DNA of 64,000 bases from Marinimicrobium hydrolyticum (lineage in GTDB: Bacteria > Pseudomonadota > Gammaproteobacteria > Pseudomonadales > Cellvibrionaceae), in NCBI RefSeq assembly GCF_030848505.1, contig NZ_JAVDDU010000005.1, positions 186,001-250,000 of the forward strand. The letters run 5' to 3'. Made by a program: the position numbers and the translations under genes. The notes below the pieces were generated by a model. That model was given only the letters and a program-made list of their open reading frames with translations. It was not told the DNA's origin and did no database searches. Below, piece after piece: positions 44,297 to 52,736 of the stretch (its first letter is position 1; every line of letters starts with the position of its first letter).

Positions 44297-47200
44297 TTAC
44301 TGCCTCCGTTGCTGTTGACGGTTAACCATTAGTGCGCCAAACATCATGAGCAGCATCAGCACGCCAAATCCGGAGATGCTACCGCTTCGGCGGCTGGGGG
44401 TTGCTGGGTCACTATCGCCGTTACCATCGGCGTCGCCGTTGCCATTGTCTTCGGCAGGGCCGGTGCTGACGAACACCGCGGTAGTGCGAGCCGGTACGTT
44501 GAAGCTGCCATCAAAGTGGACGTCTTCCAGTGCGCTGTCGCCCGAGGCGGCTTGAATCGGGTGCAGTTCGAAGGCGTTATCGTTGGCAGTCCACTCAAAG
44601 CTTTGGGTTTCGGTGGCTGCGTTGAAAACTACAACGATTTCCTCGTAATTGGCATCAATCTCAAGCACGTCGGTCAGACTCATGACGATCAGGCCGGGAA
44701 CTTGCTCGGCACCTGTGTTGTTGAAGTTGACCACGTCCATCACTTGTTCAGCCGTTTCCAGGCTGAACAGCGGCGAGGAGGCGCGGATGCGTAGCAGAGC
44801 GGTGGTAGCGTCAAAGGCGTGGGTAATTTCAGCGCTGCTGACTGCCAAGTCCGAGTCTTCCAGGCGTGGACGAATGACGTCCCAGCTGGCTTCATTTTCG
44901 TTGGCTACCGGGAGGCCGCGTCCCCAGCCATTGGTTTCATAGGTGAAGTCGAGCACGTTGAACCAATCACCCGAGTTGTAGGTGTTACGATCCATGGATT
45001 TGGAGCGCAGCAACTCCTGGCCTGCCTGCATAAAGGGTGTGCCCTGAGCCATTAATACCAGACTGTTGGCGACAACTTGCACCCGCGCGCGATCTTCAAT
45101 ACTGGTTTCTAGGGGGAGCTTGTACTGATTGATGTCGAACAGGGTTTCGTTGTCGTGCTTGCCAGCGTAGTTGATTACGTCGAGCGGGGAGTGGGCGTAA
45201 CCGGCCTGGCCGTGGTGGAAGACGTTGCGGCCTTCTGTGGTGTTGCCCTCGTGATCCATAATGGTGAAGTCGCGCAGAGAACCCGCCAAACCTATTCGCA
45301 GAGAGTCTTTATTGCGCAGCAGCTGTTGTAAGGTTGCGTCACCTGTTTCATGGTTGGGCGCCAAGTACAAACCGTTGACAAAAACCTGGTTGCGCACATG
45401 GTTGACGCCGCTGTCAAACGGGCTGCCACCTCGGATGGCGTCGCGGAACCGATCATTAAAGGTCGCGGCAATATCTTCACCGGCCATGTTGTTCTGAGTG
45501 GCCTGGATAAAGCGGGCGTTATCAGCGACTTCACCAAAGTTCCAGCCTTCTCCGTAGAGCAGCACTTTCGCGCCGTCAATGCCGTGATCTTCTTCGGTCA
45601 TGCCGTCGAGTGCTTCACGAACTTTGCGCATATTGTCGAGCGAGTGGTGACCCATCAGATCAAAGCGGAAACCGTCAACTTTGTACGCCTCAGCCCATAG
45701 AGCGATGGAGTCGATCATAAACTTCTCCATCATGCTGTGTTCTGTCGCGGTGCCAGGGCAGCAAGTACTCATGGCAACACCGCCAGAGCCTTCGAGGCGG
45801 TGATAGTAGCCGGGAACGATTTTATCGAAGACGGATTTCTCGCCGAGGCCGGCGCTATTAGTGTGGTTATACACTACGTCAACCACTACGCGCAGCCCTA
45901 ACGCATTCAGGGCCTGAACCATCTGGCGGAACTCGATGATGCGAGCTACACCGTCTGGATCGGAAGAGTAGCTACCTTCGGGCAGATTGAAGTGATGTGG
46001 GTCGTAGCACCAGTTGAAAGCGTTTTGGTCGCGGATTTCCCAGATAATCGCCTGTTGTTGCTCACTGGCCGGACCGTAGGTATCCAAACCGAGTTCGCGC
46101 TCGTCAACACGATCTTCCGGGTCTTCGGGAATAGTCGCACAGTCGTTTACGGGTAGCAGGTGTATGTGGGTCATGCCCGCATCGACCAATTTTTTCAAAT
46201 GCTCAACACCGTGGGTGCCATCGAGGGTAAAAGCGGTGAACTTACCGCGATGCTCTTCTGGAACCTCGGGATCGTGAACGCTGAAGTCGCGTACGTGGAT
46301 TTCGTAGATGATGGCATCGGCAATGCGTTCCAGACTCGGCTTCTCTAGCTCGTCCCAGCCTTCAGGTTTGAGGTCGGCGTCTGCCAGATTGACAAACTGG
46401 CTGCGTTTGCCGTCAGTTGCGGCACTCACCGTGTAGGGGTCTGTGCTGATGGTGGTTTCAATACGCTGGGTCAGTGGCACATAGACTTCCACTTCGTACA
46501 AGTAATACATACGGTCCCAACCCTCACCGCCGGATACGGACCAGACGCCCGTGTCGTCATCGCGGGTCATAGCGTGGGCCACCGGGTTGGTTTCCGGGTG
46601 GCCGTCGGCAAAGACCTGCAGATTGACCGAGCGTGCCGTTGGCGCCCAGACTTTGGCGTGAATGCCTGCGTCGTTGTACACCGGACCCAGCTCGCCATCG
46701 TAGCCAAAGACATCATCGAGCACGCCGGGAATTTGCAAGCCGGTGGCATCGACTACTTGATCTTCGTCGTTGGTGGCCACCAGAACAATTTGCTGTCTCA
46801 ACAGTGAAGGAATCTGCTCGTGAACAGCTTCCGGCAGCGTAAATGTGGGCAGGTTCGATAGGTGAGGGAAGCGTTCAGCCAGTTCGCCGCTTACCGTATC
46901 GCCTGTGAGTGCCAATGAAATGGATTCGCTGCCATCGACGGTATTCTCGGGTGTGATGGAAATGCCGGCGTCGTCAGCGTAATGCAAGGATACGTCGGCC
47001 TCGGCTGGGGCATCCCAGGCGAAGGTGTCGGCGCTGATCCAATGAGCAGTAGCGGCGGTCAAATCGCCGGCACTCATCTCGCCGATGTACAAACGGTGGT
47101 TGCCGTGGTCGTAGTAAAAATCGATTACCTGATCTTCTTCGACGTCAAGAGGTATGTTCGGGCCGTCTTGTGCGCCGCCGGCCCCGTAGTTCTCGTTCCA

Positions 47201-47455
47201 ACTGCCGTTAATGGCAATCTTAATTTCGTACTCTCCGGCCGGTACGTCAAAGCTACCAAACCAGATGTCGCCCTCGGTGTTTTCCAGAAGAGTGTCACTG
47301 CACTCAGGTTGCCAATCGCCGGGACAACCCAGCGCCTCTTGAACGCTGCCAACTAGGGCGACGGTTTCGGGTTCATTCGTATGGCTGGCGCTAACGTGAA
47401 TACTGAGCATGCTCGCTAAACTAGCGATACCTATATTGCGTAACAGAGTCTTCAT
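44297..47455 (-). CDS. Exported pullulanase-type GH13 debranching enzyme
   Basis: 1052 residues from the ATG at 47455 (AAAGGAGC upstream). Signal peptide to about VSA; an X25-like/SusE-type module (FDVPAGEYEIKIAINGSWNENYGAGG); a pullulanase N2-like domain; CBM48 (YNDAGIHAKVWAPTARSVNLQVF); then the GH13 barrel: IYEIHVRDFSVHD, VVDVVYNHTN, Asp in VDGFRFDLMGHH, Glu in LLYGEGWNFGE, and YAGKHDNETLFD. Hydrolyses alpha-1,6 links in starch or pullulan. The C-terminus has a Gly/Asp/Asn linker, then GSISGFGVLMLLMMFGALMV and NRQQQRRQ, resembling a GlyGly-CTERM sorting tail, which suggests type II secretion and surface anchoring. Confidence 0.93.
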   Translation of the reverse strand: MKTLLRNIGIASLASMLSIHVSASHTNEPETVALVGSVQEALGCPGDWQPECSDTLLENTEGDIWFGSFDVPAGEYEIKIAINGSWNENYGAGGAQDGPNIPLDVEEDQVIDFYYDHGNHRLYIGEMSAGDLTAATAHWISADTFAWDAPAEADVSLHYADDAGISITPENTVDGSESISLALTGDTVSGELAERFPHLSNLPTFTLPEAVHEQIPSLLRQQIVLVATNDEDQVVDATGLQIPGVLDDVFGYDGELGPVYNDAGIHAKVWAPTARSVNLQVFADGHPETNPVAHAMTRDDDTGVWSVSGGEGWDRMYYLYEVEVYVPLTQRIETTISTDPYTVSAATDGKRSQFVNLADADLKPEGWDELEKPSLERIADAIIYEIHVRDFSVHDPEVPEEHRGKFTAFTLDGTHGVEHLKKLVDAGMTHIHLLPVNDCATIPEDPEDRVDERELGLDTYGPASEQQQAIIWEIRDQNAFNWCYDPHHFNLPEGSYSSDPDGVARIIEFRQMVQALNALGLRVVVDVVYNHTNSAGLGEKSVFDKIVPGYYHRLEGSGGVAMSTCCPGTATEHSMMEKFMIDSIALWAEAYKVDGFRFDLMGHHSLDNMRKVREALDGMTEEDHGIDGAKVLLYGEGWNFGEVADNARFIQATQNNMAGEDIAATFNDRFRDAIRGGSPFDSGVNHVRNQVFVNGLYLAPNHETGDATLQQLLRNKDSLRIGLAGSLRDFTIMDHEGNTTEGRNVFHHGQAGYAHSPLDVINYAGKHDNETLFDINQYKLPLETSIEDRARVQVVANSLVLMAQGTPFMQAGQELLRSKSMDRNTYNSGDWFNVLDFTYETNGWGRGLPVANENEASWDVIRPRLEDSDLAVSSAEITHAFDATTALLRIRASSPLFSLETAEQVMDVVNFNNTGAEQVPGLIVMSLTDVLEIDANYEEIVVVFNAATETQSFEWTANDNAFELHPIQAASGDSALEDVHFDGSFNVPARTTAVFVSTGPAEDNGNGDADGNGDSDPATPSRRSGSISGFGVLMLLMMFGALMVNRQQQRRQ

Positions 47456-47525
47456 TATTATTGCTCCTTTGGGGTGGTTTTCTCTTGTAAGGGATGCAGT
47501 TTTGGAATAGTTGCGTTCTTGGGAT

Positions 47526-47551
47526 AAAAAAAGGGCGCAGTAAACTGCGCC
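47526..47551 (-). terminator. Intrinsic terminator inside the pullulanase leader
   Basis: On the minus strand GGCGCAGT-TT-ACTGCGCC (47551-47534) is followed by C and seven T. It lies between the predicted promoter (about 47740) and the start codon (47455), so it can act as an attenuator. Confidence 0.75.
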
Positions 47552-47742
47552 TAAAAAATCCTCCTGACAGAGGAGTCCCAACACATACACACGGAGAGTT
47601 GTAGATAGGTTACTGGTTTTGGCGCGGCCTCAAGTCGTCGCCAGTGGACTTAATTGTCCGGAATTCGATACGTTTTATGCTTGCGATAAAGGACCATGGG
47701 AGTACCTTTTTTACGTCGCCATTTTTATTCAACGTTGAGTTC

Positions 47743-47771
47743 ATACTAGGGTGATGACGCTGAACTAACAA
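47743..47771 (-). promoter_or_regulatory. Predicted promoter of the pullulanase-amylase operon
   Basis: Minus strand TTGTTA (47771-47766), 17-bp spacer, TAGTAT (47748-47743). Transcription from about 47736 gives a leader of about 280 nt. The nearest TGCATACGTATGCA ends 5 bp upstream of the -35 box. Confidence 0.65.
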
Positions 47772-47776
47772 TAGCT

Positions 47777-47790
47777 TGCATACGTATGCA
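47777..47790. promoter_or_regulatory. LacI-type operator 1 (TGCATACGTATGCA)
   Basis: Perfect 14-bp palindrome. Separated by 5 bp from the -35 box of the pullulanase promoter; 19 bp centre-to-centre from operator 2. Confidence 0.85.
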
Positions 47791-47795
47791 TGCGA

Positions 47796-47809
47796 TGCAT
47801 ACGTATGCA
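47796..47809. promoter_or_regulatory. LacI-type operator 2 (TGCATACGTATGCA)
   Basis: Perfect 14-bp core; palindromy extends to 20 bp (47793-47812, CGATGCATACGTATGCATCG). Upstream partner of operator 1. Confidence 0.85.
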
Positions 47810-47829
47810 TCGGGAAGAGAGAAAATTCC

Positions 47830-48109
47830 TGTTCGGTAGGCGGTCTGAAGAGCGAACTAAAATAGACTATAAACCTGTTTCGTTAGGTTCATTTGCACTA
47901 ACCAACACCTATAGATTGAGAGCAATGATTATCGCCTGACGAGCGGGCGCAATTACATGCGAGGCGGAAAATAAATGGTTTCCGGACAGTAGGACTGTGC
48001 TCGAATCAGATTCTACCAGGCCTGGTAGAATCGCTGTATATCGAGATCTACTCGACTTCAATTTGTTCAGGATTACCCTGACCTAAAGGCAGGATAAGGT
48101 GTTTAGATC
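47830..48109. other. Intergenic region downstream of the halogenase gene
   Basis: About 280 bp with no gene. The only clear structure is the 24-bp perfect palindrome at 48009-48032 (arms GATTCTACCAGG and CCTGGTAGAATC). It has no T-run, so it is not a standard terminator; an operator or a processing hairpin for the halogenase transcript is possible. Confidence 0.6.
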
Positions 48110-49618
48110 TCATAAGTCGGTTTTTGCGTGTTGGTTAAGGTAAGAATCGTGGTCGGTGATTTGGGCCGTAGTGCGTTCAAAGGTGGTTCCTAGGTTTTGG
48201 AGAAACTCCTTAAGCTGAGAGGTCGACAGTTCGTTGGCGAGAGGATGGTAGTCGTTAGGTATTAGGCCTTGGCCAATAAATACTTGTTGCCAAGCGGATT
48301 CGCTAAACAGCTCGTCTTGTTCCCGGAACACGAGACCACTGGTGCGAAAAAGTTCGATCCGGCGTAGCAGTGAATCCGGTTTCTTTGTTGCGCGGCACTC
48401 TTGCCAAAAGGGGCTATCGTCTTTTTGATTCAGGTGGTAGTGAAGGATGATGAAATCACGAATTTTTTCAAATTCCTCTTGTGACTGACGGTTGTACTCG
48501 TCGATGGCTGCTGTTTGTAAACCGCAATGCGGGAAGTGTTTTATCAAGCGTACGATGCCTGACTGCACTAAGTGCAGGCTGGTAGACTCCAGCGGTTCAA
48601 GAAAGCCACTTGATAAGCCCAGAGCGATGACATTTTTGCACCATTGCTGTTGTCGTCGGCCGGTGGTAAAACGGATCGGCGTAGGCTGTCCCAGTTCTGG
48701 GGTATCCAAGTTATCAAGCAGTAATGCACTGGCCTGATCGTCCGATAGGTGATTGCTGCAATAAACGAGTCCATTTCCGTTGCGGTGCTGTAAAGGAATA
48801 CGCCACTGCCAGCCGCCCTCATGGGCAATGGCTCGGGTATAGGGGGTGGTTTTGACGGCGGTTTCGCTGGGGACTGCCAGGGCCCGGTTGCAAGGTAGCC
48901 AATGAGACCAGTTTTCGAAGTCGACGTTTAGTGTTTCGTTGATCAGTAGCCCGCGAAAGCCTGAGCAGTCAATAAATAGCTCTGCTTCTAGGAGTTTTTC
49001 ATTCTCTAGCGTAACTCCGGTAATGGCTCCTGTGTCTGGGTGCTGATGAACTTGTTGAATGGTCCCGTCAATGCGCTTCACTCCTCGGACTTCACTGTAC
49101 TCGCGCAAAAGTTGAGCATAGAGTCCGGCATCAAAATGATAGGCGTGCACCAGACCACAGAGCGGCGTGTTCGGGATAGTGTCGAGTGGTTGAAAACGAT
49201 AATCCTTGGCCGCACGATAGTTTAATGAGTAATGCCAGTAATCTTCGTCAATGCCGTGTTCTTTTCCACGCAACCAGTAGTGGTGGAAACTGGTAAACCC
49301 CAGATTGCGGCCAATATCTCCAAAGGCGTGCATGTAGCGGTCGCCATACTGGCCCCAGTTTTCGAATTCAATACCAAGTTTAATCGTGCCACCAGTGCGT
49401 CGCAGAAAGTCGTTTTCGTCAATGCCGAGGACATTGTTAAACGTGCGTATTGGTGGGATGGTCGCTTCACCTACCCCGACAGTGCCGATAGCACTGGACT
49501 CAATCAGAGTAATATCCAGTTGCTGACCGAGAAAGCGGCAGAGCATTGCGGCCGCCATCCAGCCGGACGAACCACCACCGACAATTATGACTTTCCTAAT
49601 GGGTTGTTGGGTGTTCAT
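48110..49618 (-). CDS. Flavin-dependent tryptophan halogenase family protein
   Basis: 502 residues. FAD-binding GGGSSGW motif (VIIVGGGSSGWMAAAMLCRFLG), WxWxIP signature as WQWRIP, the halogenase Lys region GGTIKLGIEFENW and the acidic EPLESTSLHLVQSGI segment are present, so the halogenation residues of PrnA-type enzymes appear conserved. Such proteins commonly accompany TonB receptors in Caulobacter, Xanthomonas and alteromonads, with unknown substrate. It lies downstream of the TonB receptor gene but behind that gene's terminator and three 50-bp tandem repeats. Confidence 0.9.
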   Translation of the reverse strand: MNTQQPIRKVIIVGGGSSGWMAAAMLCRFLGQQLDITLIESSAIGTVGVGEATIPPIRTFNNVLGIDENDFLRRTGGTIKLGIEFENWGQYGDRYMHAFGDIGRNLGFTSFHHYWLRGKEHGIDEDYWHYSLNYRAAKDYRFQPLDTIPNTPLCGLVHAYHFDAGLYAQLLREYSEVRGVKRIDGTIQQVHQHPDTGAITGVTLENEKLLEAELFIDCSGFRGLLINETLNVDFENWSHWLPCNRALAVPSETAVKTTPYTRAIAHEGGWQWRIPLQHRNGNGLVYCSNHLSDDQASALLLDNLDTPELGQPTPIRFTTGRRQQQWCKNVIALGLSSGFLEPLESTSLHLVQSGIVRLIKHFPHCGLQTAAIDEYNRQSQEEFEKIRDFIILHYHLNQKDDSPFWQECRATKKPDSLLRRIELFRTSGLVFREQDELFSESAWQQVFIGQGLIPNDYHPLANELSTSQLKEFLQNLGTTFERTTAQITDHDSYLNQHAKTDL

Positions 49619-49640
49619 GGGTTTGCTCCTGGCGAAAACC

Positions 49641-49784
49641 GATTAATTGCTCCTGCATTCGGCATATATGCCATCGTTGGCAAGCGCCGACAAGTTGCTC
49701 TTGCATTGTCTGCATATATGCCATCCCTGGCAAACGCCGACAAGTTGCTCCTGCATTGTCGGCATATATGCCATCCCTGGCAAA
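49641..49784. repeat. Three 50-bp tandem repeats upstream of the halogenase gene
   Basis: Copies begin at 49641, 49691 and 49741 (the third incomplete). Each contains GCATATATGCC, in copies 1 and 3 as the palindrome GGCATATATGCC, spaced 50 bp. GCCGACAA / TTGTCGGC inverted segments bridge adjacent units and could form 8-bp stems. They lie between the TonB receptor terminator and the halogenase start at 49618. Confidence 0.85.
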
Positions 49785-49823
49785 AAAAAGCCCCTGCTAC
49801 AGGGTTACCATAGCAGGGGCTTC
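49782..49823 (-). terminator. Intrinsic terminator of the TonB receptor gene
   Basis: Minus strand: AAGCCCCTGCTA, loop, TAGCAGGGGCTTTTTTTT. Stem of at least 10 bp and an eight-T run. Confidence 0.93.
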
Positions 49824-49836
49824 CTAGAGCCTAGGT

Positions 49837-52695
49837 TTAGAACCGGTAGTTCACACCCAGCATGTAGTTTGCACCAAAGCTTTGGTAGGTGTTAACCCGG
49901 CGGGAATCTTCTTCTGACGCAGAGATGGTGCTCTCGTTGGTCAGGTTCTGAGCCTGCAGGGTTACACTTAAGCCGTCCAAGCGAGTATGGCCAGCTGCTC
50001 CGAAGTCGTATCCAATTTGAGCATCCCAGATCTCCGCACCTTGATCGGTCGTCGGAGTGAGGGCCATACTCAAGCCGTAGAATTCGGTGGCATATTTGTC
50101 GCGATAGCGACCGCTGATCCGTGCCTCAAAGCCGTTTTTCTCGTAGTACAGAGTTGCTTGATAGATACGCTCAGAAAGCCCCGGGATATCCGCGGTCACT
50201 GTTTCTCCAGCTTCGTCTACGTCAGTGATCTCTCCATCCAGGAAGGTGGCGCTGGCGGTAAAGCCAAAACCATCGAGGATGTCGCTGAACAGGTAGAAGG
50301 GTACGCTTGCTTGTAGCTCAAGACCTTTCACGCTGCCAGAGCCAGCTTCGGCCATGTGGCTAGTGAAGCCCTGAGTGGAGCGCAGCTCGTCGATGCCGTT
50401 GTCGTGATAGCCTTCGATGATGTACTCACTGAAGTCAGTCAACTCCTGGCGGGTGAAGTGCCAGTTACGTAGGTCTTTGTAGAAGACGCCTGCGGCGAGT
50501 ACGCCCTCATCAGCAAAGTACCACTCGTAACCCAGGTCGGCTTGGTACGCGCGCAGGGGACGCAGTTCAGGGCTACCGGACGTACCGCTCCAGGCACTGC
50601 GCTCGGGATCAGTTGACTGGCGCACAGAGTCGTCAAAGTCAAAGCCGATTGTAGTGTTAGGCCGCATATCGTCCAGGCGCGCGCGAGACATGGTTTGTGA
50701 AGCAGCAAAGCGAACGTACTGATTGTCAGTCACAGCGAAGGTCATGTTTAAGCTGGGCAGGAAGTTCCAGAAATCGTCTCCACCTTCGGTTGGGGTTGCT
50801 ACTACTGTGGCTACACCATCAACTCGCTCGGTTTGAGTGTCGAAACCGCTGGCCCACTGGTCAGAGTGAATCGCTTGCAAACCGATGTTACCGCTAATGA
50901 AGCCGTGTTCGAAGTCAAGCATACCGTAGAGAGTGGTAATTTTTTCGTCCACAGTCCAAGTATCGCCCAGTCGATCGGCTTCGTACCGAGTCGCATCGAT
51001 TTCGCGATAAAAACCGCTTTGATAAAGGCTGACACTATCGTAGGCCAGCATTTCACCCAATCCGACAAAGCTCAAATCAGTGTTGCCCACTCGGAACTCC
51101 TCCGGAACCGTTACGTCGGTTTGGGATTCGGGAGGCTGGTTGTCGGTAAAGCCCGGGCCTACCAGATAGGCACCATAATTGACCTTAGACTTACTGCGGT
51201 CAGAGTAGTTAATGCCTACTTCAGCACGGTTAAAGATGCCCAGGTTAATGTCACCGTCGGCACTCAAGCGCAAAGTCGTTAAATCTTCATCAAACATTGG
51301 CTGGTTAATAAACCCGTCCTGGGCGTTGTCGGTTCCAACCAAATCCGCAATAGCTCCGCCCCAGTTTTGTGGACCGGCTAAGCGAATGACATTGGGATCG
51401 GTGTAATCGGGCATGGAAACGCTGTTATGGGGGCCGAACATAATTCCGGCATCGCCGGTGTGAGTCCAGGAACGAGCAGCGGGATCCCCCTGAGTTGGTG
51501 TGCGTGCGCGACCGACACCCGAGTAGCTTTCCATGTTGATAAAGCTCTTGGTAGATTCGCTGCGCGCGGCATCTAAGGTCAGCGTCCAATCGTTATTGAG
51601 AAGATACTCGGCGTTAAAGCCTACCGCTGTCAGGTCACCGGTTTTTTCTTCCGCGTCGTTGCGGATTACGCTGTGGAAGCCATCAAACTGGCCACTGGTT
51701 ACCAGACCATCTTCTACGGAGAAAACTTCAAAATTGGTGCCGCCCCATACTGGCCCACCTTCTTCAAGACCGCGGAAGACCTTTTCTTCTTTAAAGTCGA
51801 TATAGAGCAGGTCAGCTGTCATGGTCAGTCGGTCGTTTGGTGCCCACTGAAAGATGGAGGACAGGGTGTCGCGCTGCATGGAGCCGGAACGCACGTAAGT
51901 GTCGTGGCCGCCCATGATATATTCAGCATCTGGATGCGCATCGAACTGGGGGCCGCCCAGTTCGGCCCAGTCTCCAGCTTCGTCACCGTCTGGAAAGCCC
52001 CACATGCGTACCTGCTGCTCTTGGCTCGGAGAATCCATTGTGGCCAGAGTAACGGCAAAACCCATGGTGCCATCGTTAAACGTGTCAGAGAACGTGAACG
52101 CTAAGCGGTGTCCGCGATCGCTGAAGTCCGGGTTAGCGGAGCTCATGCCGTTCTGTTCGATATTGGCGTTGATGGCGATAATACGCTCGTTGTCGAGCGG
52201 GCGTAGGGTACGCAGGTCGACGATGCCACCCAGGCCCTGATTAATCAGACTGGCGTCGGGTGACTTGTAAACCAGTGCGCTGGTAACAATTTCGGAAGGG
52301 TAAAGGTCGTATTCAACACCCCGGTTATCACCAATACCCAACAGCTCGCGGCCATTCATGGTGGTGGCAACATAGTCTTCGTTAAAGCCGCGTACAGAAA
52401 CACCGCTGGTACGGCCATTGACCCGCTCGCCGGCCAGGCCGGGTAGGCGCGCCAAGGACTCGGCAATACTGGTGTCAGGCAGCTTGCCAATGTCTTCCGC
52501 GGATACCGCTTCAACGACTGAGCTGGACTCCTGTTTGATGTTCAGTGAGTTCATTAGGCTGCGGCGAATACCGGTAACAACCACTTCTTCCATGGTCGTT
52601 AGCCCGTCGTCTTGGGCAACAGCCGGTACACTCATAGCGCCGGCCATAATGCAGCCAATGGCTGATGGCAGTAACAATCGTTTGCTTTTAATCAT
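49837..52695 (-). CDS. TonB-dependent receptor (maltodextrin uptake, Caulobacter type)
   Basis: 952 residues from the ATG at 52695 with GAGGAAAG upstream; further upstream ATGs overlap the alpha-glucosidase gene. Signal peptide ending VPAVAQ, TonB-box-like TMEEVVVTGIRRS, plug domain (SVVEAVSAEDIGKLPDTSIAESLARLPGLAGERVNGRTSGVSVRGF), then a 22-strand-type barrel ending MLGVNYRF with terminal Phe. Belongs to the large Caulobacter-type receptor family that includes MalA. Placement 41 bp after the alpha-glucosidase gene and inside a starch locus indicates maltodextrin import. Confidence 0.92.
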   Translation of the reverse strand: MIKSKRLLLPSAIGCIMAGAMSVPAVAQDDGLTTMEEVVVTGIRRSLMNSLNIKQESSSVVEAVSAEDIGKLPDTSIAESLARLPGLAGERVNGRTSGVSVRGFNEDYVATTMNGRELLGIGDNRGVEYDLYPSEIVTSALVYKSPDASLINQGLGGIVDLRTLRPLDNERIIAINANIEQNGMSSANPDFSDRGHRLAFTFSDTFNDGTMGFAVTLATMDSPSQEQQVRMWGFPDGDEAGDWAELGGPQFDAHPDAEYIMGGHDTYVRSGSMQRDTLSSIFQWAPNDRLTMTADLLYIDFKEEKVFRGLEEGGPVWGGTNFEVFSVEDGLVTSGQFDGFHSVIRNDAEEKTGDLTAVGFNAEYLLNNDWTLTLDAARSESTKSFINMESYSGVGRARTPTQGDPAARSWTHTGDAGIMFGPHNSVSMPDYTDPNVIRLAGPQNWGGAIADLVGTDNAQDGFINQPMFDEDLTTLRLSADGDINLGIFNRAEVGINYSDRSKSKVNYGAYLVGPGFTDNQPPESQTDVTVPEEFRVGNTDLSFVGLGEMLAYDSVSLYQSGFYREIDATRYEADRLGDTWTVDEKITTLYGMLDFEHGFISGNIGLQAIHSDQWASGFDTQTERVDGVATVVATPTEGGDDFWNFLPSLNMTFAVTDNQYVRFAASQTMSRARLDDMRPNTTIGFDFDDSVRQSTDPERSAWSGTSGSPELRPLRAYQADLGYEWYFADEGVLAAGVFYKDLRNWHFTRQELTDFSEYIIEGYHDNGIDELRSTQGFTSHMAEAGSGSVKGLELQASVPFYLFSDILDGFGFTASATFLDGEITDVDEAGETVTADIPGLSERIYQATLYYEKNGFEARISGRYRDKYATEFYGLSMALTPTTDQGAEIWDAQIGYDFGAAGHTRLDGLSVTLQAQNLTNESTISASEEDSRRVNTYQSFGANYMLGVNYRF

Positions 52696-52736
52696 GATAA
52701 GCTTTCCTCGTCGGTTATTATAACTTTCGTTTTGGG

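Noticed and set aside
47456-47590. Longer N-terminus for pullulanase (MYVLGLLCQ...)
   Set aside because: It would run through the leader terminator hairpin; the ATG at 47455 has AAAGGAGC and a proper signal peptide.
47610-47810. 66-codon frame over the pullulanase operators
   Set aside because: Spans the operators and the predicted promoter; would start upstream of the transcript and has no ribosome-binding site.
49641-49784. Possible CRISPR array
   Set aside because: The units are contiguous tandem repeats with no unique spacers, only three copies, and no cas genes are present.
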